Positions 21,868 to 30,479 are shown, counted from the first letter of the stretch. The stretch is 33,906 nucleotides of DNA from Petrotoga sp. UBA5851 (GCA_002431635.1 DJGH01000028.1:1-33906), one strand, 5' to 3'. Notes: generated by a model not told the origin, from the sequence alone. A program made the numbers and translations.

Positions 21868-23976
21868 TTATAATAATTTGAACTTTTTAATCTGATCATC
21901 CAATGATTTTGCCAGACTGTTTAGTTCTGCACTCATTTCACTTATATCATGAGACATCTGCATCTGGCGGTTTATATCGTTCACAGCATTGGTTATATGA
22001 TCTTTTATATTGTTCACCATAGTACCGGCCCCTGTCATGGCTCCAGCCATCTCCTCTGTGGAAGCGCTTTCCTCCTGGGCATTGGCACTAAGAGTCTCTG
22101 TCATCTGCGATACTCTCTGGATCTGATTCATTATATTTGTAAACTTCTCATCAATCCCTTTTGCAGACACGTTTATATTTTTTATTATCTCAACTGTTTC
22201 AGCAGTAACTTCGTCCGCCTGTCTGCTCATACTCTGAATTTCTCCAAGGATCTCTGATATATTCTGAGTGGCCTTCTTACTCTCTTCTGCAAGCTTTCTT
22301 ATCTCATCGGCAACAACAGCAAAGCCCTTTCCGGCTTCTCCGGCTCTGGCTGCCTCAATAGCAGCATTTAAAGCCAAAAGATTGGTCTGCTCTGTAATGG
22401 AGTTAATACTCTGAAGGATTTTTCCCACATTTTCACTGCGCTGAGCCAGATCCATAACTGTTGTACTGGTCGCATTCGCTTTCTCCACCGCATTTTCTAT
22501 GGTCAGAAGAATCTCCTCAATTGACTTTTTCCCTGTCTCAGCAGAACCATTAACCTCTATAGCACTGCCAGCAACCTCCTGTGTGGATTTTGATATGTTC
22601 TGTGCGCTTGAAGCTATTTCCTCCACACTAGCTGTTATTTCTTCTATTGAGCTTGCTGTGGACTGGGTTTCATTGTCTATGCCTGTTGATTTCTCATAAA
22701 GGTTTTTCCCTGTCTGGCTTGATTCATCCGCATTTTTTGAAAGATGTGAAGCTGTCTTGCTTATAGTCAATGCTGCTTTTTCTATATTTTTCATAGAGAT
22801 ATTCAGAGAGTCCGCCATGTTGTTCAGCGAGCCTGCTATTACTCCTACTTCATCCTTTGATCTCACCTTAAACTTGACTGTAAGATCGCCTTTTCCGAAC
22901 TTTTCTATCTCTGAAGAAAGTGCAACAAGTGGTTTGGAAATCGATGTCGATACTAAGAAAATTATGACCGCAACTATTACTACTGCAACTAGGGCTATGA
23001 TAATTATTATCATCAAAAGACGGTTTGTTGATTCCAAAACTTTATTTATAGGCACTACTATTCCGAACGACCAGTACTGTCCGGTACTTCCGATCTCCAT
23101 AGGAGTGAATATATAGTAAGCATCTGAATTAAGAAAAGAAGAGTGCTCCTGAATATGGAAATCTATTCCATTCTTGATATTGTTTAATACTTTTTCGGCT
23201 GTATTGTCACCCTTTCCGGAAAAAGTATCTACATCCTTAAGATTCTTGCCTATTTTCTCAGTATTATTGCTGGCCACATAATTTCCCAAAGACGTGAACA
23301 ACCTGGCGTATCCTGTCTCATAAGGTTTTATACTTTCAATTACTGCCTGGAAAGAGTCCAGTGAAAAATCAACTCCGACTGCCCCCAGAAATCTTCCGTC
23401 TACTATTATCGGAACAGTATAGGTGCTAAGAAGCATATTCCTGCCGTTTATGCTGTAGTAATACGGCTCCATAATAACTTCTTTGCGTGATGATTTTGCA
23501 AGCGTGTAATATTCAGATACATCATAATCCATACATGCTTCAAGACTTAAAGCACCGCCTGCCTTGTTATAGTAAGGTACAAACCTTCCAGTGGCATCAT
23601 GCCCTGGTTTATTTACATACTGTGAATCTTTCCCGTCAAACATATCTTTTTCCCAGACTGTCCATATTCCAAGAAGAAAATCATTATCCTGAACTGCTGC
23701 TTTTAAAACCATAAGAGCATCGTTCCTATCCTGTGCCTTCTGCTGAATCATTTCTTTGAAAATCAAAGACAACATACTTGCAATTTTAGCCTGAGAATTT
23801 ATTGTATCAAGCATTCCTTCACCCGAGTTTTTTGACATTTCGTGGCTTTTGGCAAGAGCTTCATCCATAATAATGGCTCTTGCAGTAAAAGAAACAATTA
23901 ACGTATTGGCTGCAAAAAGAATCACAACAGTTGTTATTACCCAAAGTAGAAGTTTCGTCCTAAAAGATCTTCTCAT
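21868..23976 (-). CDS. Methyl-accepting chemotaxis protein (dCache-HAMP-MA)
   Basis: A 702-residue transmembrane chemoreceptor. It has membrane helices near residues 9-31 and 326-350 flanking a dCache_1 sensor (GRFVPYYNKAGG and LGAVGVDFSLDSF). A HAMP domain follows (about 350-405), then a long signalling coiled coil. The hairpin tip EQTNLLALNAAIEAARAGE is fully conserved, with GKGFAVVADEIRKLAEES after it. It should therefore contact CheW and CheA normally. No C-terminal CheR-tether pentapeptide is seen. The sensor lacks the Arg and Trp of the amino-acid motif found in the HD-GYP protein of the same operon, so the two probably sense different ligands. It is the first gene of the unit and starts at ATG 23976 behind GGAGGTG. 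Confidence 0.95.
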   Translation of the reverse strand: MRRSFRTKLLLWVITTVVILFAANTLIVSFTARAIIMDEALAKSHEMSKNSGEGMLDTINSQAKIASMLSLIFKEMIQQKAQDRNDALMVLKAAVQDNDFLLGIWTVWEKDMFDGKDSQYVNKPGHDATGRFVPYYNKAGGALSLEACMDYDVSEYYTLAKSSRKEVIMEPYYYSINGRNMLLSTYTVPIIVDGRFLGAVGVDFSLDSFQAVIESIKPYETGYARLFTSLGNYVASNNTEKIGKNLKDVDTFSGKGDNTAEKVLNNIKNGIDFHIQEHSSFLNSDAYYIFTPMEIGSTGQYWSFGIVVPINKVLESTNRLLMIIIIIALVAVVIVAVIIFLVSTSISKPLVALSSEIEKFGKGDLTVKFKVRSKDEVGVIAGSLNNMADSLNISMKNIEKAALTISKTASHLSKNADESSQTGKNLYEKSTGIDNETQSTASSIEEITASVEEIASSAQNISKSTQEVAGSAIEVNGSAETGKKSIEEILLTIENAVEKANATSTTVMDLAQRSENVGKILQSINSITEQTNLLALNAAIEAARAGEAGKGFAVVADEIRKLAEESKKATQNISEILGEIQSMSRQADEVTAETVEIIKNINVSAKGIDEKFTNIMNQIQRVSQMTETLSANAQEESASTEEMAGAMTGAGTMVNNIKDHITNAVNDINRQMQMSHDISEMSAELNSLAKSLDDQIKKFKLL

Positions 23977-24013
23977 AAAGCTACACCTCCAAGATAGAAT
24001 ACGCCCTATAATA

Positions 24014-24042
24014 ATTTTAACTCAAAAAGGTTTGTTTGTCAC
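24014..24042 (-). promoter_or_regulatory. Sigma-70-type promoter of the chemoreceptor operon
   Basis: On the minus strand GTGACA (24042-24037), a 17-base spacer and TAAAAT (24019-24014) form a good housekeeping promoter, 5 of 6 matches in each box. It lies about 38 bases upstream of the chemoreceptor start. No flagellar-sigma-type site is seen. Confidence 0.65.
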
Positions 24043-24079
24043 TAAAATGTTTATTATGTTAATAAAAATTTTTATACGT

Positions 24080-25498
24080 TTAATATTCGTAAAGTTTTCC
24101 AGGATTCATTATATTATTCGGATCAAATGATTTTTTAATTTTCAGCATACTCTCTATCTGATTCTTTTTAGTTATTGAAAGAAGATTCTTTTTTATAAAT
24201 CCGATACCGTGCTCGCCGCTTACGGCACCTCCAAGTTCACATGCCTTAAGGGCTATCTCTGAAAGAATTTTTTCTGATACTTCCCTCCATTGCTCACAAC
24301 TACTGCCGTTATTAAGGGGAGCAGGGTGAAGATTGCCATCTGCCGCATGACCAGCAACAGGTATATCGACTTCGTACTTTTTTCCTACGGCTTTTATATA
24401 CTCAACCATAGCAGGAATTTCAGATATCGGAACCACAACATCACCTGTCGGAACATTAGGATCAATAGCTTTAAGACTTTCGAGCCAGTTCCGCCTTATG
24501 CGCCATATTTTTTCGGAGTTGTTTCTGTTATCGGCAATATAAACATTCAACGCTCCCATATCAAGAAAAAGTTTTCCAGCTTTTTCATAAAGCGTTTGGA
24601 TCTGCTCTGAATTTTCAGCTTCAAACTGTACTATCATATATGCCTGTGCCTCCTGCATAAACGGAAGCTCCATATTATTATATGAACAGCTATACTTCAC
24701 AGAAGTGCCGTCAAGAAACTCAACGGCACTGGGCAGCACGGACGAACTCCTTATCACAGGTTCTATTGAGGCTATGGCCTTTGCTACACTTTCAAAAGGA
24801 ACCATAAGGTCAACTGTCATACCCGCAAGCGGAACAAGATTAAGAAAAATTTTTGTTATAACTCCTAAGGTTCCCTCTGATCCGATAAAAAGATGAACCA
24901 TATCATAACCGCTTGAGTCTTTCCGTCTTTTCCCACCGTACTGAACTATGCTACCGTCTGGCAGAACTACTTCCAGACCCAGAACATGATGGGAAGTATT
25001 TCCATATTTTATTACTTTGCTTCCTCCGGCGTTGGTTGCAACATTCCCACCTATAAAGCTTGAATGGACACTCATAGGATATCCAGCATAATAAAGCCCT
25101 TTTTCCTGTGCTTTTTTACATAGATCGTTAGTCACTACTCCGGGTTCTACCACAGCTACCATATTTTGAGTATCGATCTCCAAAATTCTGTTCATTCTTT
25201 CAAGGCTCAGAACAATCCCCCCGTACAGCGGAACACATGCGCCTGCAAGTCCGCTTCCAGCTCCCCTGGGAGTTAGCGGGATATTTTGTGCTGCCGCAAA
25301 TCTTACGATCTGTGAAACCTGTTCGGATGAACAAGGCTTTACTACCGCCTGTGGCATATGCGCATAAAAGCTTCCGCCAGCCTCATCGTGACTATATGCC
25401 TGAAGTGCTGAATCATCTTCATATATAACTGCGTTGTCCGTACATATATCCCGGAGTTTTTTTATGTTTTCTGATGTGATTTTACTATACTCTTTCAT
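24080..25498 (-). CDS. FAD-binding oxidoreductase, GlcD/D-lactate dehydrogenase family (LctD-like)
   Basis: Oxidises a 2-hydroxyacid such as lactate or glycolate using FAD of the vanillyl-alcohol-oxidase fold. Visible motifs are LTPRGAGSGLAGACVP and FIGGNVATNAGGSKVIKYG (FAD cradle), FIGSEGTLGVITK, VAGHAADGNLHP (metal-binding His pair) and GGAVSGEHGIGF near the C terminus. It starts at ATG 25498, inside the last 14 bases of etfA, so the two are translationally coupled. With etfB and etfA before it, the order matches lctB-lctC-lctD of lactate-oxidising anaerobes, in which Etf passes electrons between lactate, NAD and ferredoxin. The exact acid used is inferred. Confidence 0.92.
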   Translation of the reverse strand: MKEYSKITSENIKKLRDICTDNAVIYEDDSALQAYSHDEAGGSFYAHMPQAVVKPCSSEQVSQIVRFAAAQNIPLTPRGAGSGLAGACVPLYGGIVLSLERMNRILEIDTQNMVAVVEPGVVTNDLCKKAQEKGLYYAGYPMSVHSSFIGGNVATNAGGSKVIKYGNTSHHVLGLEVVLPDGSIVQYGGKRRKDSSGYDMVHLFIGSEGTLGVITKIFLNLVPLAGMTVDLMVPFESVAKAIASIEPVIRSSSVLPSAVEFLDGTSVKYSCSYNNMELPFMQEAQAYMIVQFEAENSEQIQTLYEKAGKLFLDMGALNVYIADNRNNSEKIWRIRRNWLESLKAIDPNVPTGDVVVPISEIPAMVEYIKAVGKKYEVDIPVAGHAADGNLHPAPLNNGSSCEQWREVSEKILSEIALKACELGGAVSGEHGIGFIKKNLLSITKKNQIESMLKIKKSFDPNNIMNPGKLYEY

Positions 25499-26498
25499 TT
25501 TTTATCACCGCTCCTGTTTCCTGAAGTTTTTTAACAAGCTTTTCCAGAACTTCATTACAGTCACCTATTATAGAAAGATCAGAAATATTGAAAATATTAC
25601 TGTCCGGATCTTTGTTTACAGAAATAACATGCCCTGCACCGGAAATTCCTGCAATGTGCTGAACCGCTCCGGAGATACCAAATGCAAAGTATACTTTTGG
25701 GCTCACTGTTTTTCCAGAAAGCCCTATCTGATGGGGATAAGCTACCCATCCCATGTCGACTGCCGCTCTTGACGCACCTACCCCGCCTCCAAAAAGAGAT
25801 GCCAGCTCATACAATCTCGAAAAATTCTTTTCGTCCTTCATTCCCCTTCCACCACCGACAATTACTTCAGCCTGGTTCAAAGCAATCTCTGAACTTTCAT
25901 CCTGCCTGAATCCGACATACTCATAGCTGCTTGTAAAAAATTCTTCTTCTACCTTCTCCTCAACCATTTCCCTGGCTGATCCTTTATGCTTAAGCGGTTT
26001 TTTTGCCATAGGTCTCACTGTAGCCATCTGAGGCACGGTATAAGGCGTTTTTATCGTAGCCATTACATTCCCGCCAATTGCAGGTCTTGTCTGAAGGAGA
26101 AGACCTGTCTCATCTTCTATGGAAAGCTCTGTACAGTCTGCCGTAAGACCCGTCCTAAGCCTAGAGGCAACCATAGGCATGAGGGTCTTGCCGAAAGTGT
26201 CCGCAGGAGCTATAACCACATGCGGAGAGTACTTTTTTATCATATGGCATGCAGCCTTCATATATATGTCAGGAAGGAAGTTTTTTAGCCGTTCATCCTG
26301 TATTGCATAAACTTTATCCGCTCCGTATAAAAATAGCTTATCTACTTCATCATTTTGAATTTTTGAACTTATAAATACCGAACAGAGTGATGAGCCCAGA
26401 GAATCTGCCAGAGCTCTTCCCCATGTAAGCAGCTCGAAAGAAGTTTCGGTCAGCCTGCCGTTAATTACTCTGGCGAAGGTCCATATATCTTTACTCAT
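25485..26498 (-). CDS. etfA: Electron transfer flavoprotein, alpha subunit
   Basis: The FAD-carrying Etf subunit, which should pair with the EtfB encoded 10 bases upstream and take electrons from the GlcD-type dehydrogenase overlapping its 3' end. The C-terminal FAD domain is clear: VGGGRGMKDEKNF, FGGGVGASRAAVDMGW, QIGLSGKTVSPKVYFAFGISGA and the late INKDP-like SVNKDPDSNIF. The N terminus begins directly with the alpha/beta domain (MSKDIWTFARVING). It lacks the ferredoxin-like two-[4Fe-4S] extension found on LctC of Acetobacterium. At 337 residues it has the normal Etf-alpha length. It starts at ATG 26498 behind AGGAGG. Confidence 0.95.
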   Translation of the reverse strand: MSKDIWTFARVINGRLTETSFELLTWGRALADSLGSSLCSVFISSKIQNDEVDKLFLYGADKVYAIQDERLKNFLPDIYMKAACHMIKKYSPHVVIAPADTFGKTLMPMVASRLRTGLTADCTELSIEDETGLLLQTRPAIGGNVMATIKTPYTVPQMATVRPMAKKPLKHKGSAREMVEEKVEEEFFTSSYEYVGFRQDESSEIALNQAEVIVGGGRGMKDEKNFSRLYELASLFGGGVGASRAAVDMGWVAYPHQIGLSGKTVSPKVYFAFGISGAVQHIAGISGAGHVISVNKDPDSNIFNISDLSIIGDCNEVLEKLVKKLQETGAVIKNERV

Positions 26499-26508
26499 AT
26501 TATTCCTC

Positions 26509-27300
26509 CTATAAAATATTCTTTTCTTTTAAAAAGTCTACTATCTTCTGTGCTGCTTTTTCGGGATCAGAATCAGAAAATACTTCTCCGTTCCTAGTCA
26601 GCTTTGGGTAAAAGACTTTGCTTACCCTTGTCGGAGATCCTTCCAGCCCGCAATCAGCTTTATCTACGCCTATATCCTGTGCTGTCATTATCTTTATGGA
26701 TGCAGATCTTGATTTCATCATTCCATTATAATCCGGAATCCACGGCTCATTTATTTCTTTGACCACACTTATGAGAACCGGGGATGATACTCTGACAAGT
26801 TCATAGCCGCCTTCCACAGATCTTGTTGCGAGTATTTTTCCGTCTTCTTCAATTTTTACTTCCGATACGAAAGTCAGAACCGGAATATTCAGCTGAACAG
26901 CCACACACGGCCCTACCTGTCCTGTTTCACCGTCGGTAGCTCTTTCACCTGCAAAAATAATGTCAAAGTCTCCCAGTTTTTGCAGTCCTTTGGACAAAAC
27001 ATGCGCCGTAGCCCATGTATCCGAGCCGGCAAAAGCTCTGTCAGAAAGCAGAACACCCTCATCACAGCCCATTGCAATGGCCTGCCGCAAAATACTCTGG
27101 GCAGCAGGTATTCCCATGCTGACAGCTGTCACTGTGCTTTGCTGAAAATTTTTCTTCATTCTTACCGCCTGCTCAACAGCATAAGTATCCAAAGGATTCA
27201 ACTCTGACTGCAGATTATCTCTCTGCATAACCCCGGTAACAGGATCTATTTTTATATTTTCCGTTGCCGGAACCTGTTTTACAAGAACAGCCATCTTCAT
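26509..27300 (-). CDS. etfB: Electron transfer flavoprotein, beta subunit
   Basis: A 263-residue Etf beta subunit, recognised from MAVLVKQVPATENIKIDP, SELNPLDTYAVEQAVRMK and FAGERATDGETGQVGPCVA. In electron-bifurcating Etf proteins the last motif reads DGDTAQVGP and holds a second FAD; here DGETGQVGP is closer to that than to the AMP-binding type of respiratory Etf. Bifurcation, reducing ferredoxin or using it to drive NAD reduction with lactate, is therefore plausible but unproved. It starts at ATG 27300 behind GGCGGTG and is the first gene of the three-gene unit. No lactate permease or regulator lies beside it. Confidence 0.93.
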   Translation of the reverse strand: MKMAVLVKQVPATENIKIDPVTGVMQRDNLQSELNPLDTYAVEQAVRMKKNFQQSTVTAVSMGIPAAQSILRQAIAMGCDEGVLLSDRAFAGSDTWATAHVLSKGLQKLGDFDIIFAGERATDGETGQVGPCVAVQLNIPVLTFVSEVKIEEDGKILATRSVEGGYELVRVSSPVLISVVKEINEPWIPDYNGMMKSRSASIKIMTAQDIGVDKADCGLEGSPTRVSKVFYPKLTRNGEVFSDSDPEKAAQKIVDFLKEKNIL

Positions 27301-27421
27301 TTATAAACACCGCCTTCAGTCAGGAATTATAAAAACTTATATTTTAAATCATTTTTTAAAGATAGTATAGTATCATTATATATTAGAAATGAAAAAAGAG
27401 CTATTTTTTCGGAGGTATGAT
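27301..27421. promoter_or_regulatory. Divergent promoter region of etfB and the HEAT-like gene
   Basis: A perfect TATAAT on the minus strand (27331-27326) lies about 25 bases before etfB. A TATATT on the plus strand (27379-27384) lies upstream of the HEAT-like gene, with a weak TTAAAG 17 bases above it. Neither has a strong -35 box, and no clear operator palindrome is seen. Confidence 0.35.
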
Positions 27422-28039
27422 GTGGACAGAGAAGATGTCATAAACAGAATAGTACAGGAAAAGGGAACTGATGCAATTCCCATTCTTATTGAGCAGCTTG
27501 AAAGCCCTGACCCTCAGGTAAGCGATATTGCAGATGAAGCGCTTATGCTTCTTGCTTATGAAGGCAAGGATATAATTATGAATCATTTTAAGGAAAGATT
27601 TTCTCTTAAAAAGAGAGATGATGTGACTCTGCTTTACCTGGCACAAATTCTTGCACATATAAAGTCAACTGAAATTGTTCCTTACATCCAGAAGATGTTT
27701 GATATGTTTTCTGATGAACGGGCAGTTCCCCTGCTTGTTGAATGTTTATTGAAAGTCACCGGGGATAAGAAGTACCTTGATATGCTTTACGCATACTCAC
27801 AGGATATAGAGTTTGAAGAGATAATCATAATGGCACTGGGAGATTTTCCGTCCAAAAACTCTTTGGACAGGCTTATGGAGCTTTACGAACTTTCCAGCGA
27901 TAAATCGATTAAATCTCTTATTCTTGAAAGTACATTAAAGATATTATTCTCGGATATTGAACTGGTTTCTTATGTAAACCAGAGAAGCCCGGAGATATCG
28001 GAAAAACTGAAATGGGCACTAAAAAATACTAACTTCTAG
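27422..28039 (+). CDS. HEAT-repeat-like protein
   Basis: A 205-residue soluble, all-helical protein. Repeating pairs of helices are seen, for example AIPILIEQLESPDPQVSDIADEA and later AVPLLVECLLKVTGDKKYLD, which fit HEAT or armadillo-type repeats that bind other proteins. No catalytic motif is visible. The open frame begins at ATG 27389, but GTG 27422 lies 6 bases after a perfect GGAGG, while ATG 27389 has no binding sequence, so GTG is preferred. It ends 9 bases before murB and is probably co-transcribed with it, so it may act in envelope or peptidoglycan synthesis; that is inference from position only. Confidence 0.7.
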   Translation: MDREDVINRIVQEKGTDAIPILIEQLESPDPQVSDIADEALMLLAYEGKDIIMNHFKERFSLKKRDDVTLLYLAQILAHIKSTEIVPYIQKMFDMFSDERAVPLLVECLLKVTGDKKYLDMLYAYSQDIEFEEIIIMALGDFPSKNSLDRLMELYELSSDKSIKSLILESTLKILFSDIELVSYVNQRSPEISEKLKWALKNTNF

Positions 28040-28048
28040 GAGACACCT

Positions 28049-28948
28049 ATGGAAAATTTTTTTGAGGATCTTTATCTCAACGGCTGCGAAATTAAAAAAA
28101 ATGAGCCTATGAAAAATCACACCTACTTCAGAATTGGCGGCATAACGCAGGCTATGCTCCTTCCCAAAACCACGGAAGCTATGGTTTATACATGTAAAAA
28201 ACTTTTGTTGGAGGGAAAAAGCTTCAGGATTATGGGCTACGGCGCCAATCTAATCGTATCAGACAGGGAACTGGATTTTTTTGTTATCTGTACAAAGTAT
28301 CTTTCAGATATAACCTTCTGCGGAACGGCCGTTACTGTCCAGTGCGGAGCTCCGACGGCAAGACTTTCATATATGGCAGCACAAAACGGTCTTTCGGGAC
28401 TGGAGTTTGCAAGCGGTATTCCTGGCTCTGTGGGCGGGGCTGTATTTATGAATGCAGGTGCATATGAGGGAGAGTTTAAAAATATCGTAAGAAGTTCTTC
28501 CGTCTTTGATAAAAAAAATATGGAGGTACTTTCTCTTAGCACTGATCAGATGGAGTTTGGATACAGAAAGAGCATCTTTCAGCAGGGCAGATATATATGT
28601 CTTGAAACTAATCTGGAACTTTCACAAGCTCCAAGGGAAGAAGTTATTGAAAAAACCCGGTTACTTCTTGAAAAAAGATGGAAAAAACAGCCGCTTGACC
28701 TGCCTTCTGCCGGAAGTTTTTTTAAAAGACCAAGAAATGATTTTTTTGTAGGAACAGCAATTGAGAACCTTGGTATGAAAGGATTGAGAATCGGAGGAGC
28801 AGAAATATCCAAAAAACATGCCGGATTTATAGTTAATACAGACAATGCCACTTTCGACGATGTGATGAAACTTTCGGAAATAGTAAAGACTAAAATAAAA
28901 GACTCTTATAATGTTGATCTTGAAACAGAACCGGAAATCTGGAAATAA
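28049..28948 (+). CDS. murB: UDP-N-acetylenolpyruvoylglucosamine reductase
   Basis: Reduces UDP-GlcNAc-enolpyruvate to UDP-MurNAc with NADPH and FAD, the second committed step of peptidoglycan synthesis. Motifs are HTYFRIGG, MGYGANLIVSD, GLEFASGIPGSVGGAVFMNAGAYEGE (FAD site), SAGSFFKRP with the proton-donating Ser, AEISKKHAGFIVN and the C-terminal TEPEIW with the catalytic Glu. At 299 residues it is the compact type II form common in Gram-positives and Thermotogota. It starts at ATG 28049 behind AGGAGA and ends at a strong bidirectional terminator. Confidence 0.97.
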   Translation: MENFFEDLYLNGCEIKKNEPMKNHTYFRIGGITQAMLLPKTTEAMVYTCKKLLLEGKSFRIMGYGANLIVSDRELDFFVICTKYLSDITFCGTAVTVQCGAPTARLSYMAAQNGLSGLEFASGIPGSVGGAVFMNAGAYEGEFKNIVRSSSVFDKKNMEVLSLSTDQMEFGYRKSIFQQGRYICLETNLELSQAPREEVIEKTRLLLEKRWKKQPLDLPSAGSFFKRPRNDFFVGTAIENLGMKGLRIGGAEISKKHAGFIVNTDNATFDDVMKLSEIVKTKIKDSYNVDLETEPEIWK

Positions 28949-28950
28949 AA

Positions 28951-28988
28951 AACCCGTGCCTTAAAGTCAAAACTTTAAGACACGGGTT
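28951..28988. terminator. Bidirectional intrinsic terminator between murB and the barrel gene
   Basis: The arms AACCCGTGCCTTAAAG (28951-28966) and CTTTAAGACACGGGTT (28973-28988) pair over 15 bp with one C-A mismatch and a 6-base loop. On the minus strand a T run follows; on the plus strand TTGATTTTATT follows. It serves both converging genes. Confidence 0.9.
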
Positions 28989-28998
28989 GATTTTATTA

Positions 28999-30246
28999 TC
29001 AGAAGCTTAACTCTGCACCAAGATCAATTCTGCTGCCAAATACCGGATTGTTTCCGTCAAGTTTGTCAAGAAATGTGACATAACTTACATTAAGACCCTG
29101 TACCACACTGTACGAAATTCCATATTCAAACTCCGTGTTGGCACTGAAAATATTTTGAATCATATCAACAATGTGCTCATTACCCTTGAAAGATCTGGAA
29201 TACTTACCGTAAGCTGTAAAAGGATATCCTTCAAATGGGCTTACCGCTGCGAGTGTTCCGTAAATCTTTTCATTGGAAATCTGAACCTTGGATATATCAA
29301 AGTTTTCACCTACTGCCAGATCATAAGAGTATCTTATATTAGCTGTTATAACTTCAGGAATTGTGAATGCAACATCGTATATTCCGCCCAATCTCTCTTT
29401 ATCTGCGGCGATAATAGAGTTGTAGTTAGTGCTTCCCTTTTCGTAGTTACCGTCAAGATAGCCCATAACGTAATTTTTGCTCATATATGCAATTGGGAAA
29501 AGTCTCATTTCAAAGAAATTTAGGTCAAGTCCCGCTCCGGCTGCAACTCCGTAACCGGTTGTATTTACGGATGTATTGCTGTTTGAAGTCATTATGTATC
29601 CGCCTTCCACTCCCAAAGCAAGTCCGAAAAGATCAAAATATGCGTTGGCTGAAGCAACTACATCTTTGTTGTTTGATTTTCCAAGATAGTTGGTGGCACC
29701 AAGTGCTGAAACCTTAATAAGACCCAGCGGTATCTGAGCGTCGGCGTATGCTAAGCTTGCAGACTGAACCAGTTTGAAAGGAATCCATGAGCCTATCTCA
29801 AACGGAGCGTGTGCTTTTATATTAAATCCGTTCTTTTCCCCAAGCCTTGCATCAAAAGCCTTGGCAAGCGGAACATTATACCTGTACATGACCGTACCTA
29901 AACCAAATGTCTGATTCGGCATGAGTCCGTATCTTCCGGCAACTAGTCCAAAATCAAGTTCAAGAAAATTAAGATTTAATGCATTTAAAACACTGTTGCT
30001 TGCCTCAGGAGATATCCCGGGATATCCATAGTAAAACTTGCCGCCTATCTCAGTCTGATACGCATTGAATCCGATTCCGAGTTTCATGAAATCCAGATCA
30101 ACGATAGGTGTTATACTATACACAAGATATTTGTTTCCAGATGCATCTTTAAAAGTCGAAAAATACGGGTTAATCGACAATCCGGCCCCTAAAACACTTG
30201 CTGCGATAACGATAAGAGCAGTAACGCTTAAAAGTATCTTCTTCAT
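28999..30246 (-). CDS. Predicted outer-membrane beta-barrel protein
   Basis: A 415-residue exported protein. The N terminus has a classic signal peptide (MKK, then a hydrophobic stretch to about residue 20, then LGAG). The rest alternates polar and hydrophobic residues with many Gly, Tyr and Asn turns, as in porin-like barrels. The last strand ends in ELSF with a C-terminal Phe, the usual recognition signal for outer-membrane insertion. I do not recognise a named family; the sequence style resembles toga or porin proteins of Thermotogota. It starts at ATG 30246 behind AAGGAGGT and is monocistronic, with its own promoter and terminator. Confidence 0.8.
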   Translation of the reverse strand: MKKILLSVTALIVIAASVLGAGLSINPYFSTFKDASGNKYLVYSITPIVDLDFMKLGIGFNAYQTEIGGKFYYGYPGISPEASNSVLNALNLNFLELDFGLVAGRYGLMPNQTFGLGTVMYRYNVPLAKAFDARLGEKNGFNIKAHAPFEIGSWIPFKLVQSASLAYADAQIPLGLIKVSALGATNYLGKSNNKDVVASANAYFDLFGLALGVEGGYIMTSNSNTSVNTTGYGVAAGAGLDLNFFEMRLFPIAYMSKNYVMGYLDGNYEKGSTNYNSIIAADKERLGGIYDVAFTIPEVITANIRYSYDLAVGENFDISKVQISNEKIYGTLAAVSPFEGYPFTAYGKYSRSFKGNEHIVDMIQNIFSANTEFEYGISYSVVQGLNVSYVTFLDKLDGNNPVFGSRIDLGAELSF

Positions 30247-30479
30247 TTTATTACCTCCTTGAAAGGCTTATACCTGATATATTGATGCAAAAATTAATCG
30301 CAGCCGCAGTGATGTTTCAAAATCTGTAGCCTGTCCGTGCATATGCTTCAAATCAATTATAGCACACACAGTATGTTAATCATATATTTTCAAACCCTTC
30401 TTAATACGTAATATCTATGAAAAAATACATTTCACTCTCTATTCTTTTGCTTCTGAGTTCCAAACCTTCCACAAAAAGA
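30247..30479 (-). promoter_or_regulatory. Promoter and long 5' leader of the barrel gene
   Basis: An extended -10 (TGCTATAAT on the minus strand, -10 at 30361-30356) would start transcription near 30349, leaving a leader of about 100 bases before the ATG. The leader has a GC-rich patch near 30298-30310 that could fold, but I recognise no riboswitch. The rest of this gap, 30365-30479, holds the galT 3' flank, with no clear terminator. Confidence 0.45.
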
